This document shows positions 21,285 to 28,860 of a stretch of DNA of 64,000 nt, piece by piece; position 1 is the stretch's first letter, and each line of letters begins with the position of its first letter. The notes under the pieces were generated by a model, which did not search any database, was not told where the DNA came from, and was given only the letters and a program-made list of their open reading frames with translations. The translations under genes were made by a program, and so were the position numbers. This DNA comes from Polynucleobacter sp. MWH-Berg-3C6 (GTDB taxonomy: Bacteria; Pseudomonadota; Gammaproteobacteria; Burkholderiales; Burkholderiaceae), in contig NZ_JACVPN010000001.1 of NCBI RefSeq assembly GCF_018881855.1, positions 372,001 through 436,000 on the forward strand, written 5' to 3'.

Positions 21285-21434
21285 ATGTCAGATGGAAAAA
21301 TTAGCCTTACCGGCCTGACGGAGGAACAATCAGAGGAGTTGCATCGGAATCTGATTCAGGGGACCCAGTTTTTTGGGATGATTGCAGCACTAGCACATTT
21401 GCTTGCTTATATTTATTCGCCTTGGCTTAAATAA
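21285..21434 (+). CDS. pucB: LH2 light-harvesting beta subunit
   Basis: 49-aa antenna polypeptide with one membrane helix. The [17 protein letters not shown] segment is of the LH2 (not LH1) beta type. H38 (in AHLLAY) is the expected B850 bacteriochlorophyll ligand and W47 closes the helix (SPWLK). By alignment on EQSEELH, the position equal to Rhodoblastus acidophilus beta-Arg20 (a B800 hydrogen-bond donor) is Gln28 here. Ribosome-binding GGGAG lies 9 nt upstream. pucA follows after 17 nt. Confidence 0.9.
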   Translation: MSDGKISLTGLTEEQSEELHRNLIQGTQFFGMIAALAHLLAYIYSPWLK

Positions 21435-21451
21435 GGGAAAGGGAGATCAAT

Positions 21452-21646
21452 ATGATTTACGGAAAAATGTGGACGGTAGTGAAGCCTACAGTTGGAGTTC
21501 CGATCATGCTAGCAGCAGTGGCAATCGGTTCTTTTAGTGTGCACTTAGCAATCTTGACTCATACAACTTGGGTTAGTGGTTTCTTAGAGGGTGGCGCCAA
21601 GACGGCGGCAGTAGCAACGGCACCCGCGGCACCGGTTAAAAAGTAA
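21452..21646 (+). CDS. pucA: LH2 light-harvesting alpha subunit, B800-820-like
   Basis: 64-aa antenna polypeptide. [13 protein letters not shown] and [12 protein letters not shown] align without gaps to LH2 alpha of Rhodoblastus acidophilus. Met1 would bind B800 and His31 is the B850 ligand. At positions 44-45, where B800-850 complexes have Tyr-Trp, this protein has Phe-Leu, as in the B800-820 (LH3) form. The C-terminus carries an extra Ala/Pro-rich tail ending VKK. The start follows GGGAG at good spacing. Confidence 0.9.
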   Translation: MIYGKMWTVVKPTVGVPIMLAAVAIGSFSVHLAILTHTTWVSGFLEGGAKTAAVATAPAAPVKK

Positions 21647-21665
21647 AACGCTTTAGACCACTATC

Positions 21666-21691
21666 AAGGCTGGCTTAACACCAGCCTTTTT
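21666..21691 (+). terminator. Hairpin after pucBA
   Basis: AAGGCTGG and CCAGCCTT enclose CTTAACA and are followed by TTTT. It probably acts as a partial terminator or 3' stabiliser, giving more pucBA than pucC message, as in other puc operons. Confidence 0.8.
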
Positions 21692-21767
21692 AGTTTCTAC
21701 GTTTACATAAAATCATCAGCATTACTTCATATATATATTTCTAGGTCACTAAGGTAGAATTTATTAA

Positions 21768-23156
21768 ATGAAGCGAGTGACAAAAATGCTCATGCAGTCC
21801 TGGTCTAATCTTGGGCCTCGATATCTTCCCTTTGCGGATGCTGCTTCAGATGACTTACCTCTATCAAGATTACTAAGACTCTCTCTTTTTCAGGCCTCCT
21901 CAGGGATGGCATTGGTTTTACTGGTTGGCACCTTAAACCGCGTGATGATTGTGGAGCTGCATGTGCCAGCTTCGATTGTTTCGGTGATGATTTCATTGCC
22001 AATCATCTTTGCCCCTTTTAGAGCTCTCATAGGCTTTCGTTCGGATAACCATAAATCTGCGTTTGGATGGCGAAGAGTGCCCTTTATCTGGATGGGTACC
22101 TTAGTTCAATTTGGCGGACTATCCATTATGCCGTTCGCATTGCTGGTTTTATCGGGTGCTGGACAATCTGCACAAGCGCCAGTTTGGATTGGTTGGGCTG
22201 CATCTGGCCTGGCATTTTTGCTAGTAGGCGCTGGCATCCATATTACTCAGACAGTAGGATTGGCCTTAGCGACAGATTTAGCCCCTGAAGTCGATCAGCC
22301 TAAAGTAGTTGGATTGATGTACGTGATGCAACTGCTGGGCATGATTGTGAGTGCCTTGGTATTTGGTTTGGCTTTAAATGAATTTAGCCCCGGCAAATTA
22401 ATTCAGGTCATTCAAGCAGCTGCGATTATTACGCTACTACTGAATGTCATCTCCTTATGGAAACAAGAGCCTAGAGGTCAAGTAGAAAAGAAATCTTCTA
22501 GAGAGCCTTCGTTCTTAGATTCTTGGCACACTTTTGCGCAAGGGGGTAATGCCAAGAGAAGGCTGGTTGCTGTTGGGTTTGGAACAATGGCTTTTAGTAT
22601 GAATGAAGTTCTACTTGAGCCTTATGGTGGGCAGATTTTAGGTATGAGTGTGAGTGATACCACCATGCTCACTGCAATCCTAGCGCTTGGGGGATTAATT
22701 GGATTTAGCTGGGCATCTCGTGTGCTTGGTAAAGGCACTGATCCGTTCTATATGGCCACTATGGGCGCACTAGTGGGTATTCCAGCATTTCTATTGATTG
22801 CGTTGTCTGCACCACTGGCTATGACAGCGCTCTTCTTATTAGGTACTTTTTTGATTGGTTTTGGTGGCGGTCTTTTCAGTCACGGGACTTTAACTGCAAC
22901 GATGCAGTTGGCTCCTTCTAATCAAAGGGGGCTTGCATTGGGGGCATGGGGCGCGGTACAGGCAACCGCAGCCGGGATTGCAATTGGCCTGGGCGGGGTA
23001 ATTCGGGATATTGTTGTTGCAATTGGCGCCACAAATTGGCTCCCTGAGGGGGTAATAGGCCCAGCCACAGGCTATTCTTTTGTATATTTCTTGGAAATTG
23101 GTCTATTGATTGCTACAATTTTTTCTATGGCAACGCTTTTGCCGAAGAGGAAATAA
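21768..23156 (+). CDS. pucC: PucC-type LH2 assembly protein (MFS-like BCH transporter family)
   Basis: 462-aa inner-membrane protein with about 12 hydrophobic segments. Family motifs are LGPRYLPFADAA, LLRLSLFQAS, TLNRVMIVEL, FAPFRALIGFRSD and GWRRVPFIWMGTLVQFGGL. PucC is needed for LH2 assembly. Its place after pucBA favours pucC over the related lhaA at 56762, which shares the same motifs. ATG 21768 is used; 21786 is an alternative. Confidence 0.92.
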   Translation: MKRVTKMLMQSWSNLGPRYLPFADAASDDLPLSRLLRLSLFQASSGMALVLLVGTLNRVMIVELHVPASIVSVMISLPIIFAPFRALIGFRSDNHKSAFGWRRVPFIWMGTLVQFGGLSIMPFALLVLSGAGQSAQAPVWIGWAASGLAFLLVGAGIHITQTVGLALATDLAPEVDQPKVVGLMYVMQLLGMIVSALVFGLALNEFSPGKLIQVIQAAAIITLLLNVISLWKQEPRGQVEKKSSREPSFLDSWHTFAQGGNAKRRLVAVGFGTMAFSMNEVLLEPYGGQILGMSVSDTTMLTAILALGGLIGFSWASRVLGKGTDPFYMATMGALVGIPAFLLIALSAPLAMTALFLLGTFLIGFGGGLFSHGTLTATMQLAPSNQRGLALGAWGAVQATAAGIAIGLGGVIRDIVVAIGATNWLPEGVIGPATGYSFVYFLEIGLLIATIFSMATLLPKRK

Positions 23157-23216
23157 AATCCTCTTTAGGCGTTGTATCTATTTTATGAAGTATGCGTTTT
23201 ATTCGAGGAGACAGAG

Positions 23217-23312
23217 ATGAATGTAACTGGAATTTTATTAACAGCTTGGGTAATTGTTTGCCTTATTACTATTGCATCAATGGCAAAAGGCCTCACTAGC
23301 AAATACAAGTAA
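23217..23312 (+). CDS. 31-aa single-span membrane protein at the end of the puc operon
   Basis: Tiny ORF starting MNVTGILLTAW and ending SMAKGLTSKYK. It has one hydrophobic helix (about residues 4-22) and a basic C-terminus. GAGGAG lies 6-11 nt before the ATG. It sits 60 nt after pucC and just before a strong terminator, so it is positioned as the last gene of the puc operon. No family was recognised. Possible roles are an extra LH2 subunit (a small gamma-like helix has been reported in some LH2 rings) or an assembly factor. Both are inference. Confidence 0.65.
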   Translation: MNVTGILLTAWVIVCLITIASMAKGLTSKYK

Positions 23313-23324
23313 AAGATTTACTTG

Positions 23325-23357
23325 AAACACCTCATATTGATATGTGAGGTGTTTATT
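23325..23357. terminator. Strong terminator after the puc operon
   Basis: AAACACCTCA and TGAGGTGTTT form a perfect 10-bp stem with A and T tails on either side. It lies between the puc operon and the convergent membrane gene ending at 23353, so it may act in both directions. Confidence 0.85.
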
Positions 23358-23553
23358 GTGGGCCGAATATTTTGTGCACCACATACTCCATCATGAAATT
23401 ACAAATGAGTGCGGTGACTATGCCGGTCAGAACGGCGAGACCTGTTCCACTGATTTCGTAACCAAACTTAAACCCATAGCCAAACCCAATAATGCTGGCA
23501 AGCAAGTAAGGAATGAAGCGCCAAAAATGAAATTTATTTTTGGTATTGCTCAT
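23353..23553 (-). CDS. Small two-span membrane protein, unknown
   Basis: 66-aa protein with a basic N-terminus (MSNTKNKFHFWRF), two likely membrane helices (about 13-31 and 35-56) and a GFGYGFKFGY turn. It starts 8 nt after the stop of the small gene at 23562-23741, so the pair is probably cotranscribed. No family recognised. Confidence 0.6.
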   Translation of the reverse strand: MSNTKNKFHFWRFIPYLLASIIGFGYGFKFGYEISGTGLAVLTGIVTALICNFMMEYVVHKIFGPQ

Positions 23554-23561
23554 GCTGTCAA

Positions 23562-23741
23562 CTACTCATTAGATGAGTTTAATTTTCTGTAGCACTTGCA
23601 TAAACTTGGAGTGATAGCAGACAGAAAATACCCACCTAGGCCAATAACAAAGAGGGTATATTCCTGATCTCGTATCGCTAGGATGAGACCGAGCAACATG
23701 ATGAACAGAAACGCAAGGCTAATAATTGTTTTGGAGAACAT
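23562..23741 (-). CDS. Small two-span membrane protein, unknown
   Basis: 59-aa ORF starting MFSKTIISLAFLFIMLLG, with two hydrophobic segments separated by AIRDQEY and a C-terminal tail with CKCYRKL. AAGAGGT lies at good distance upstream of the ATG. It lies just downstream of hemC (59 nt) on the same strand and may be read from the hemC transcript. Function unknown. Confidence 0.55.
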   Translation of the reverse strand: MFSKTIISLAFLFIMLLGLILAIRDQEYTLFVIGLGGYFLSAITPSLCKCYRKLNSSNE

Positions 23742-23800
23742 GTCTACCTCTTGATGTTGGGGTGAGTCAAAGTTGATACATAGGTTTAATTCTAGCGATT

Positions 23801-24772
23801 TTATAGGGGCTTCGGAATCAAATCCGCCGCACCTTGCGCGAGTAAGTCTTGGGCAACAGCTAAGCCTAGTGCTTCTGCATCAGCAAGCGATTGCACCACT
23901 CCTTTGCCATGGGCGAGGCAAATGGCTTTGCCATCGGTACTAGCCACAAAAGAGCGGATTTGTAGTTGGTTTTGATCCCAAGTAGCGTGAGCAGCTAAGG
24001 GCACTTCACAAGATCCACCTAACTGGCGAGAGACCATCCGCTCGGCAGACACTGCCAACAGCGTTGGCATGTCATTTAAGGGGGCCAACCAGTCTTTGAT
24101 ATGCGGGTGGGCAGTAAGAGTCTCAATACCTAGGGCGCCTTGGCCAGCAGCTGGGGTATAGGGATCGTACGGCAAGAAGGCTCTAATGCGAGAGGCAAGG
24201 CCTAAACGCTTTAAGCCAGCTGCTGCCAAAATAATGGCTTGGTACTCACCACGATCTAGCTTACCCATGCGGGTATCTAAATTACCGCGTAGTGGCTCAA
24301 TCACTAGATGGGGAAACTTTGCTCGCAGCACTGACTCACGGCGCAGACTCGATGTCCCCACAATGGCACCTTTTGGAAGATCTTCAAGACTGGCATAGTC
24401 ATTAGAAACAAAGGCGTCCCTGGCATCTTCTCTAGCCATCACGCACGTTAAATCAAAACCGTCTGGCATGACCATGGGTACATCTTTTAAGGAATGGACT
24501 GCCAAATCCGCTCTGCCGTCTTCTAGGGCAGTTTCGAGCTCTTTGACAAACAGACCCTTACCACCCACTTTAGATAAGGCCTTATCCAAAATCTGGTCCC
24601 CCCGGGTGGTCATCCCCAAAATCTGGACATCACAGCCTGGATAGAGCTTTTGCAGGCAGGCTTGCAGGTGCTGGGCCTGCCACATGGCTAGGCGGCTTTC
24701 GCGGGAGGCAATGACTAGGCGCTTGGGGGCCGCAGGGGTAGTGCCAGAGGGGGAATTTAGGGTTTGGGACAT
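23801..24772 (-). CDS. hemC: Porphobilinogen deaminase (hydroxymethylbilane synthase)
   Basis: Polymerises four porphobilinogens into hydroxymethylbilane, an early step shared by haem and bacteriochlorophyll. 323 aa. Motifs include [14 protein letters not shown], the SLKDVPM segment, [18 protein letters not shown] and the dipyrromethane cofactor Cys in [10 protein letters not shown]. An N-terminal extension of about 17 residues precedes the core. It is divergent from bchI across 130 nt, so haem/BChl supply may be regulated with the photosynthesis cluster. Confidence 0.95.
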   Translation of the reverse strand: MSQTLNSPSGTTPAAPKRLVIASRESRLAMWQAQHLQACLQKLYPGCDVQILGMTTRGDQILDKALSKVGGKGLFVKELETALEDGRADLAVHSLKDVPMVMPDGFDLTCVMAREDARDAFVSNDYASLEDLPKGAIVGTSSLRRESVLRAKFPHLVIEPLRGNLDTRMGKLDRGEYQAIILAAAGLKRLGLASRIRAFLPYDPYTPAAGQGALGIETLTAHPHIKDWLAPLNDMPTLLAVSAERMVSRQLGGSCEVPLAAHATWDQNQLQIRSFVASTDGKAICLAHGKGVVQSLADAEALGLAVAQDLLAQGAADLIPKPL

Positions 24773-24902
24773 AGCATTTAATTAAATATCACTAATTTTT
24801 TTTCTAAATCTAGAGGATATTACTAATAAGCAATTGAAACATTAACATTTAGTTAGACTAAACTAAATTTGATCTTCAATATTAATTTGTCTTGGAATAG
24901 CA

Positions 24903-25931
24903 ATGCCCCTGAACTTTCCTTTTACAGCAATTGTTTCACAAGCGGAAATGAAGCTAGCGATTACGCTCTGCACAATCGATCCCTTGATCGGTGGCGTTCT
25001 GATCTTTGGCGATCGCGGAACTGGAAAGTCCACCACTATTCGTTCCCTGGCGGCACTGTTACCTTCCATGAAATCGATTGCCGGATGCCAGTACCACTGC
25101 AACCCAGAATCAAAAAATCTTTGTACCGAGTGTGAGGCTAAAAAAGCGCAGGGTATTAAGTTAAAAGTGGAGAGCATTGCTGTGCCGGTCGTAGACTTAC
25201 CGCTTGGTGCGACAGAAGACAGAGTAGTCGGCGCATTGGATATTGAAAAAGCCCTGACACAAGGTATTAAATCTTTTGAACCAGGGCTTCTTGCAAAAGC
25301 CAATCGTGGTTATCTATATATCGATGAAGTCAATTTACTCGAAGATCACTTGGTTGATCTATTGATTGACGTAGCCGCTTCCGGTGAAAATATTATTGAG
25401 CGCGAGGGTTTAAGTATTCGTCATCCTGCACGCTTTGTATTGATTGGCAGTGGCAATCCTGAAGAGGGTGAGTTGCGCCCGCAGATGCTAGATCGCTTTG
25501 GTCTATCTACCGAAGTAAGGACACCCAGTGACTTTAAAGAGCGAGTAGAGATCATTAAAAGACGCGATGAATTTGAAAGAAATCCAGAGCTCTTTATTGC
25601 CAAGTGGAACAATGCAGAAGAAGATTTCAAGAAAAAAATTCTGAAGTCTCAAAAACTGTTAGACAAGGTGGAGGTAGATGATAGCTTGCTAGAGGTTGCT
25701 ACCAAGCTTTGCGCCCATTTAGGAACTGATGGCTTAAGGGGTGAGTTGACGCTATTAAGAGGTGTTAGAGCCTTAGCGGCATTTGAGGGCAAGAAGAAAG
25801 CCAATCTCGAGCACCTGAAAAAAATTGCTCCCCTTGCTCTCGGTCACCGATTACGACGTAATCCACTTGATGATAGTTCTTCAGGAGCACGTATTGATCG
25901 TGCTATGCAAGAGTTCTTTGCAACAAAGTGA
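24903..25931 (+). CDS. bchI: Magnesium chelatase ATPase subunit I
   Basis: AAA+ ATPase that with BchD and BchH inserts Mg2+ into protoporphyrin IX. 342 aa. The Walker A GDRGTGKST covers residues 36-44, Walker B is in YLYIDEVNLLEDH and the arginine-finger region in GSGNPEEGELRPQMLDRFG. The Cys-containing insert (CQYHCNPES...CTECEAKK) typical of BchI is present. The stop overlaps the bchD GTG start by 4 nt. Confidence 0.96.
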   Translation: MPLNFPFTAIVSQAEMKLAITLCTIDPLIGGVLIFGDRGTGKSTTIRSLAALLPSMKSIAGCQYHCNPESKNLCTECEAKKAQGIKLKVESIAVPVVDLPLGATEDRVVGALDIEKALTQGIKSFEPGLLAKANRGYLYIDEVNLLEDHLVDLLIDVAASGENIIEREGLSIRHPARFVLIGSGNPEEGELRPQMLDRFGLSTEVRTPSDFKERVEIIKRRDEFERNPELFIAKWNNAEEDFKKKILKSQKLLDKVEVDDSLLEVATKLCAHLGTDGLRGELTLLRGVRALAAFEGKKKANLEHLKKIAPLALGHRLRRNPLDDSSSGARIDRAMQEFFATK

Positions 25932-27730
25932 AACCAGATCAAACAGCTTGGTTTGATGCAAATTTAATTGCCATTCTGGTGGCAATTAATCCCAGGGGTC
26001 TCAAGGGAGTTGCGGTCAAAAGTCAATTTGGCCCAATAAGAGATGCGTGGCTTGGGTATGCAAAGGATTTATCTGCAGCGTGCGGCATGCAAATACTCAA
26101 AGCTCCCGCCAATATTTCGGCTGAGCAACTCATGGGTGCATTGGATATTGAGGCCAGTCTACAGGCAGGCTCATTAATCATGAGTAAGGGTCTTTTAGAG
26201 AGGGTAGAAGGTAATCTCCTTTTGCTCCCCATGGTAGAGCGCATGGATTTACAGGTAATAGCGCTGATCTCCCAAGCCCTTGATGAAAAAAATGCTGTTG
26301 ATGCAGATAAGCATTTTGGAGTCATTGCATTTGATGAGTCGGATAGTGCGGATGAGCTTATTAGTCCACGACTCTTAGACAGGCTAGCCTTTGAGCTTTA
26401 CTTAGACCAATTTTCGATGGCTGATATCAGTCAATCTCTTGAGGTTGATGCGCAAGATATTCATGAGGCAAGAAAACTTTTGCCTTCAGTCAAGTGTGAT
26501 GACGAGTATGTCGAGGTAATGACAAAAGCAGGTCTTAGTCTTGGCGTGATCTCCTTAAGGGCCAATCTATTTGCACTAGAGACGGCAAAAACCTTGGCCG
26601 CATTGAGAGGTTTGCAGGAGGTTGGTCAGAGTGAAGTGATTGATGCTGCACGTTTGGTATACACCCCCTCTAAACGTATGCAAATTCCTCCCGAGCTGGA
26701 GCAGAATGATCAGGCGGATCAAAATGCTGATGATCATCAAGATGGCCGCGATTCGAATAATCAACCTGAAGATTCTCAAAACGAGCCAGAGACATCGGAT
26801 GAGCAGAATCAGGAGCAGCCATCTAAAGAAGATTTGGAGGATATTATTGTGGAGGCTGTTAAGGCTTCAATTCCGCCTCAGTTTTTACGCCAAGCCAAGC
26901 AAAGCACGCGGTCTGGTAAGACTGCTTCAAACAGCTCAGGAAAGTCGGGAGCTGTTCAGAAAAGCTTCTTCAGTGGGAGGCCGCTCACTTCCTGCAAGGG
27001 CAGGCCTAATGATGGCAGGCGCCTCGATATTCTTAAAAGCATTAGAGCGGCTATACCTTGGCAGCGATTACGAGGTATGGCGCTTAGTGATAGTCATCAG
27101 AAAACAGTCCGCAGCAAGATCGACTTTAGATCAGAAGATCTCCACATTAAGCAGTATTTAAGAAGACGAGGGACCGTCACTATTTTCTTGGTTGACGCTT
27201 CTGGGTCTTCTGCAACGCAGCGTTTAGCTGAAGCCAAAGGCGCCTTAGAAGAATTATTAGCTGAGTGCTATATCCGGCGCGATGAAGTTGCCATGGTTTC
27301 AATGCGCGGTGCCAAGGCAGAAATTGTTCTACCACCCACACGATCACTTGCTAGGGCCAAAAGGAATTTAGCGACCCTTCCAGGCGGGGGCGGTACACCT
27401 CTAGCTGCAGGTTTTCGAGTCGCTAATGAGATGGCCATTTCACTTGAGCGCAAAGGTTTAACGCCCATTATTGTCATCATGAGTGATGGCAAAGCCAATG
27501 TGAATCTCAATGGTGTTGGAGGAAGGGCGGGCGCTCACAGCGATGCTTTGATGGCGGCCAAAGAACTACGCATTAAAAAACATCGACTCTTGTTTGTCGA
27601 TACTTCGCCTCAGCCCGAGGTGTTAGCTCAAGAATTATCCAGTGCTATGGCTGCACAATATTTTCCGTTGCCATTTACTAGCTCTGGTAAAAAAATATCG
27701 CAGGCAGCGATTCAGCTGGCAAATTATTAA
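25928..27730 (+). CDS. bchD: Magnesium chelatase subunit D
   Basis: 600-aa partner of BchI. It has an N-terminal degenerate AAA+ domain (about 1-250), a Gln/Asp/Glu-rich acidic linker (about 258-310) and a C-terminal von Willebrand A domain. The vWA MIDAS motif DASGSSATQ starts at D423, and VIIMSDGKANVN-like text (IVIMSDGKANVN) follows. It starts with GTG inside the bchI stop. Its stop codon overlaps the end of the convergent 40-aa gene. Confidence 0.95.
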   Translation: MKPDQTAWFDANLIAILVAINPRGLKGVAVKSQFGPIRDAWLGYAKDLSAACGMQILKAPANISAEQLMGALDIEASLQAGSLIMSKGLLERVEGNLLLLPMVERMDLQVIALISQALDEKNAVDADKHFGVIAFDESDSADELISPRLLDRLAFELYLDQFSMADISQSLEVDAQDIHEARKLLPSVKCDDEYVEVMTKAGLSLGVISLRANLFALETAKTLAALRGLQEVGQSEVIDAARLVYTPSKRMQIPPELEQNDQADQNADDHQDGRDSNNQPEDSQNEPETSDEQNQEQPSKEDLEDIIVEAVKASIPPQFLRQAKQSTRSGKTASNSSGKSGAVQKSFFSGRPLTSCKGRPNDGRRLDILKSIRAAIPWQRLRGMALSDSHQKTVRSKIDFRSEDLHIKQYLRRRGTVTIFLVDASGSSATQRLAEAKGALEELLAECYIRRDEVAMVSMRGAKAEIVLPPTRSLARAKRNLATLPGGGGTPLAAGFRVANEMAISLERKGLTPIIVIMSDGKANVNLNGVGGRAGAHSDALMAAKELRIKKHRLLFVDTSPQPEVLAQELSSAMAAQYFPLPFTSSGKKISQAAIQLANY

Positions 27731-27849
27731 TGTATTTTCTTTTGCGATAATTTTTTAAGAACTTTTTGACCTCTGAAATAAGCATTGGCAAAAAGTCCCA
27801 AGCCAGCAAGTACACCTAAACCCAACAAGATATTAACTACTGTGGACAT
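27727..27849 (-). CDS. 40-aa single-span membrane protein coupled to bchO
   Basis: Small ORF starting MSTVVNILLGLGVLAGLGLF with one membrane helix and a strongly basic tail (KKLSQKKIH). A near-perfect Shine-Dalgarno, AAGGAGG, lies inside the end of bchO 5-6 nt before its ATG; the two genes overlap by 17 nt. That is strong evidence of translation. No family recognised. Position suggests a role in Mg-chelatase membrane attachment or pigment-complex assembly; this is inference. Confidence 0.7.
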   Translation of the reverse strand: MSTVVNILLGLGVLAGLGLFANAYFRGQKVLKKLSQKKIH

Positions 27850-28717
27850 GGCTTCCTCCTTGTTCATGTAAAGCTTCTTTAATTAATTTAAGAGCAAGTT
27901 TTTCATTCCCCTCATGAAACATATGCCCCCCTTTAATTTCAATTATCTTTGCTTGATTGAAAGACTCCTGAATCACTTGGCGTAAAGCTGGCGCTGGAAT
28001 CCAGCCATCATCCTCAGTCAAGATGAACGTCAGTTGAGATTTAATTTGACTGCATTTCTCAAGTAAGCCTGGTATATCCGTGCCCGCCATGAAGCTCATA
28101 GATCCATTGAGATGATGAGCATTCTTAAATAAGGTTTTGTATCTCTCTCGCTTCTCAGCATCCAGCTTGGTATTGGTTGAGTCAATGAGGCTATCGATCA
28201 TTTTGGTGTGAGGCAGGAGATCACTCAGTACGGCAGTAAAGAATGAGGATGTCACTATCGGATTTAAAAATGGCGCGACAAATTTATGATAAAAACTCGG
28301 CAAACTAATGAGCGATGGATTTAGGCCCACAATGGTCTTTGCTTGCTTTTTTTTGAGCGTGTAACTCAGAGCTAAGGTAGCTCCTGCTGAGTGACCGATG
28401 ATGTGGTCGAAATACTCAATCTTGAGAGCCTCTCTGAGTTCTGAGAGTTTGTCAGCTAGAGCATCTAGGTTGAGATCTTTCTTGCCATGATTTTTGGTAA
28501 ATCCATGACCCGGCAGGTCTGGCGCAATTACAGTGTAATTTTTTGCCAGATCGGTAAATAAATTTCCCCAGGTATGAGCAGAGGATCCGGTGCCATGAAG
28601 AAGAAGTACGTGAACAGGTGAGTTACCTGCTATTTGCACGTGCCAAGATAAATCTCCAGTCTGAATATTGCGGCTGAAGGATCTATTGGGCCAATTTTCT
28701 GGTATTCCAGTAATCAT
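27833..28717 (-). CDS. bchO: BchO, alpha/beta-hydrolase (Mg-chelatase-associated)
   Basis: 294-aa alpha/beta-hydrolase fold protein commonly found beside bchID. The oxyanion segment LLHGTGSSAHTWG, nucleophile elbow GHSAGATLALS and late His in KGGHMFHEG give a complete hydrolase-type set. The N-terminus PENWPNRSFSR is typical of BchO. The precise reaction is not known. It is divergent from crtE across a region with PpsR-type sites. Confidence 0.92.
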   Translation of the reverse strand: MITGIPENWPNRSFSRNIQTGDLSWHVQIAGNSPVHVLLLHGTGSSAHTWGNLFTDLAKNYTVIAPDLPGHGFTKNHGKKDLNLDALADKLSELREALKIEYFDHIIGHSAGATLALSYTLKKKQAKTIVGLNPSLISLPSFYHKFVAPFLNPIVTSSFFTAVLSDLLPHTKMIDSLIDSTNTKLDAEKRERYKTLFKNAHHLNGSMSFMAGTDIPGLLEKCSQIKSQLTFILTEDDGWIPAPALRQVIQESFNQAKIIEIKGGHMFHEGNEKLALKLIKEALHEQGGSHVHSS

Positions 28718-28742
28718 CTTCTTTAAAAACCATTTTTTATCA

Positions 28743-28756
28743 GGGTAAACCCTTGT
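28743..28756 (+). promoter_or_regulatory. Shared upstream motif, diverged copy (bchO/crtE)
   Basis: CAGGGTAAACCCTTGTA: keeps GGGTAAA and a downstream TTGTA, but not the TACTAAT centre found before puc, bchC and bchF. Confidence 0.3.
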
Positions 28757-28764
28757 ATTTTGGT

Positions 28765-28801
28765 TTGACAGTGACAGAAATAGTGTCTATATTTTTTTAC
28801 A
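28765..28801 (+). promoter_or_regulatory. crtE promoter with PpsR/CrtJ-type site
   Basis: TTGACA (28765-28770), 17 bp, TATATT (28788-28793). An exact TGT-N12-ACA (TGT-CTATATTTTTTT-ACA, 28784-28801) covers the -10 box, matching the layout of the puc promoter. Confidence 0.72.
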
Positions 28802-28860
28802 TAGTAAATTGTATTTTAAATTAGACAAAGAAACCTATTTCTTTTAAAGGGGTAAAAGTC

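Noticed and set aside
24811..24830. A further copy of the GGGTAAATACTAAT motif between hemC and bchI
   Set aside because: GGATATTACTAAT shares only the right half; too weak to list with the others.
28754..28770. Second PpsR site at crtE
   Set aside because: The spacer is 11 rather than 12, and the distance to the exact site is not 8 bp.
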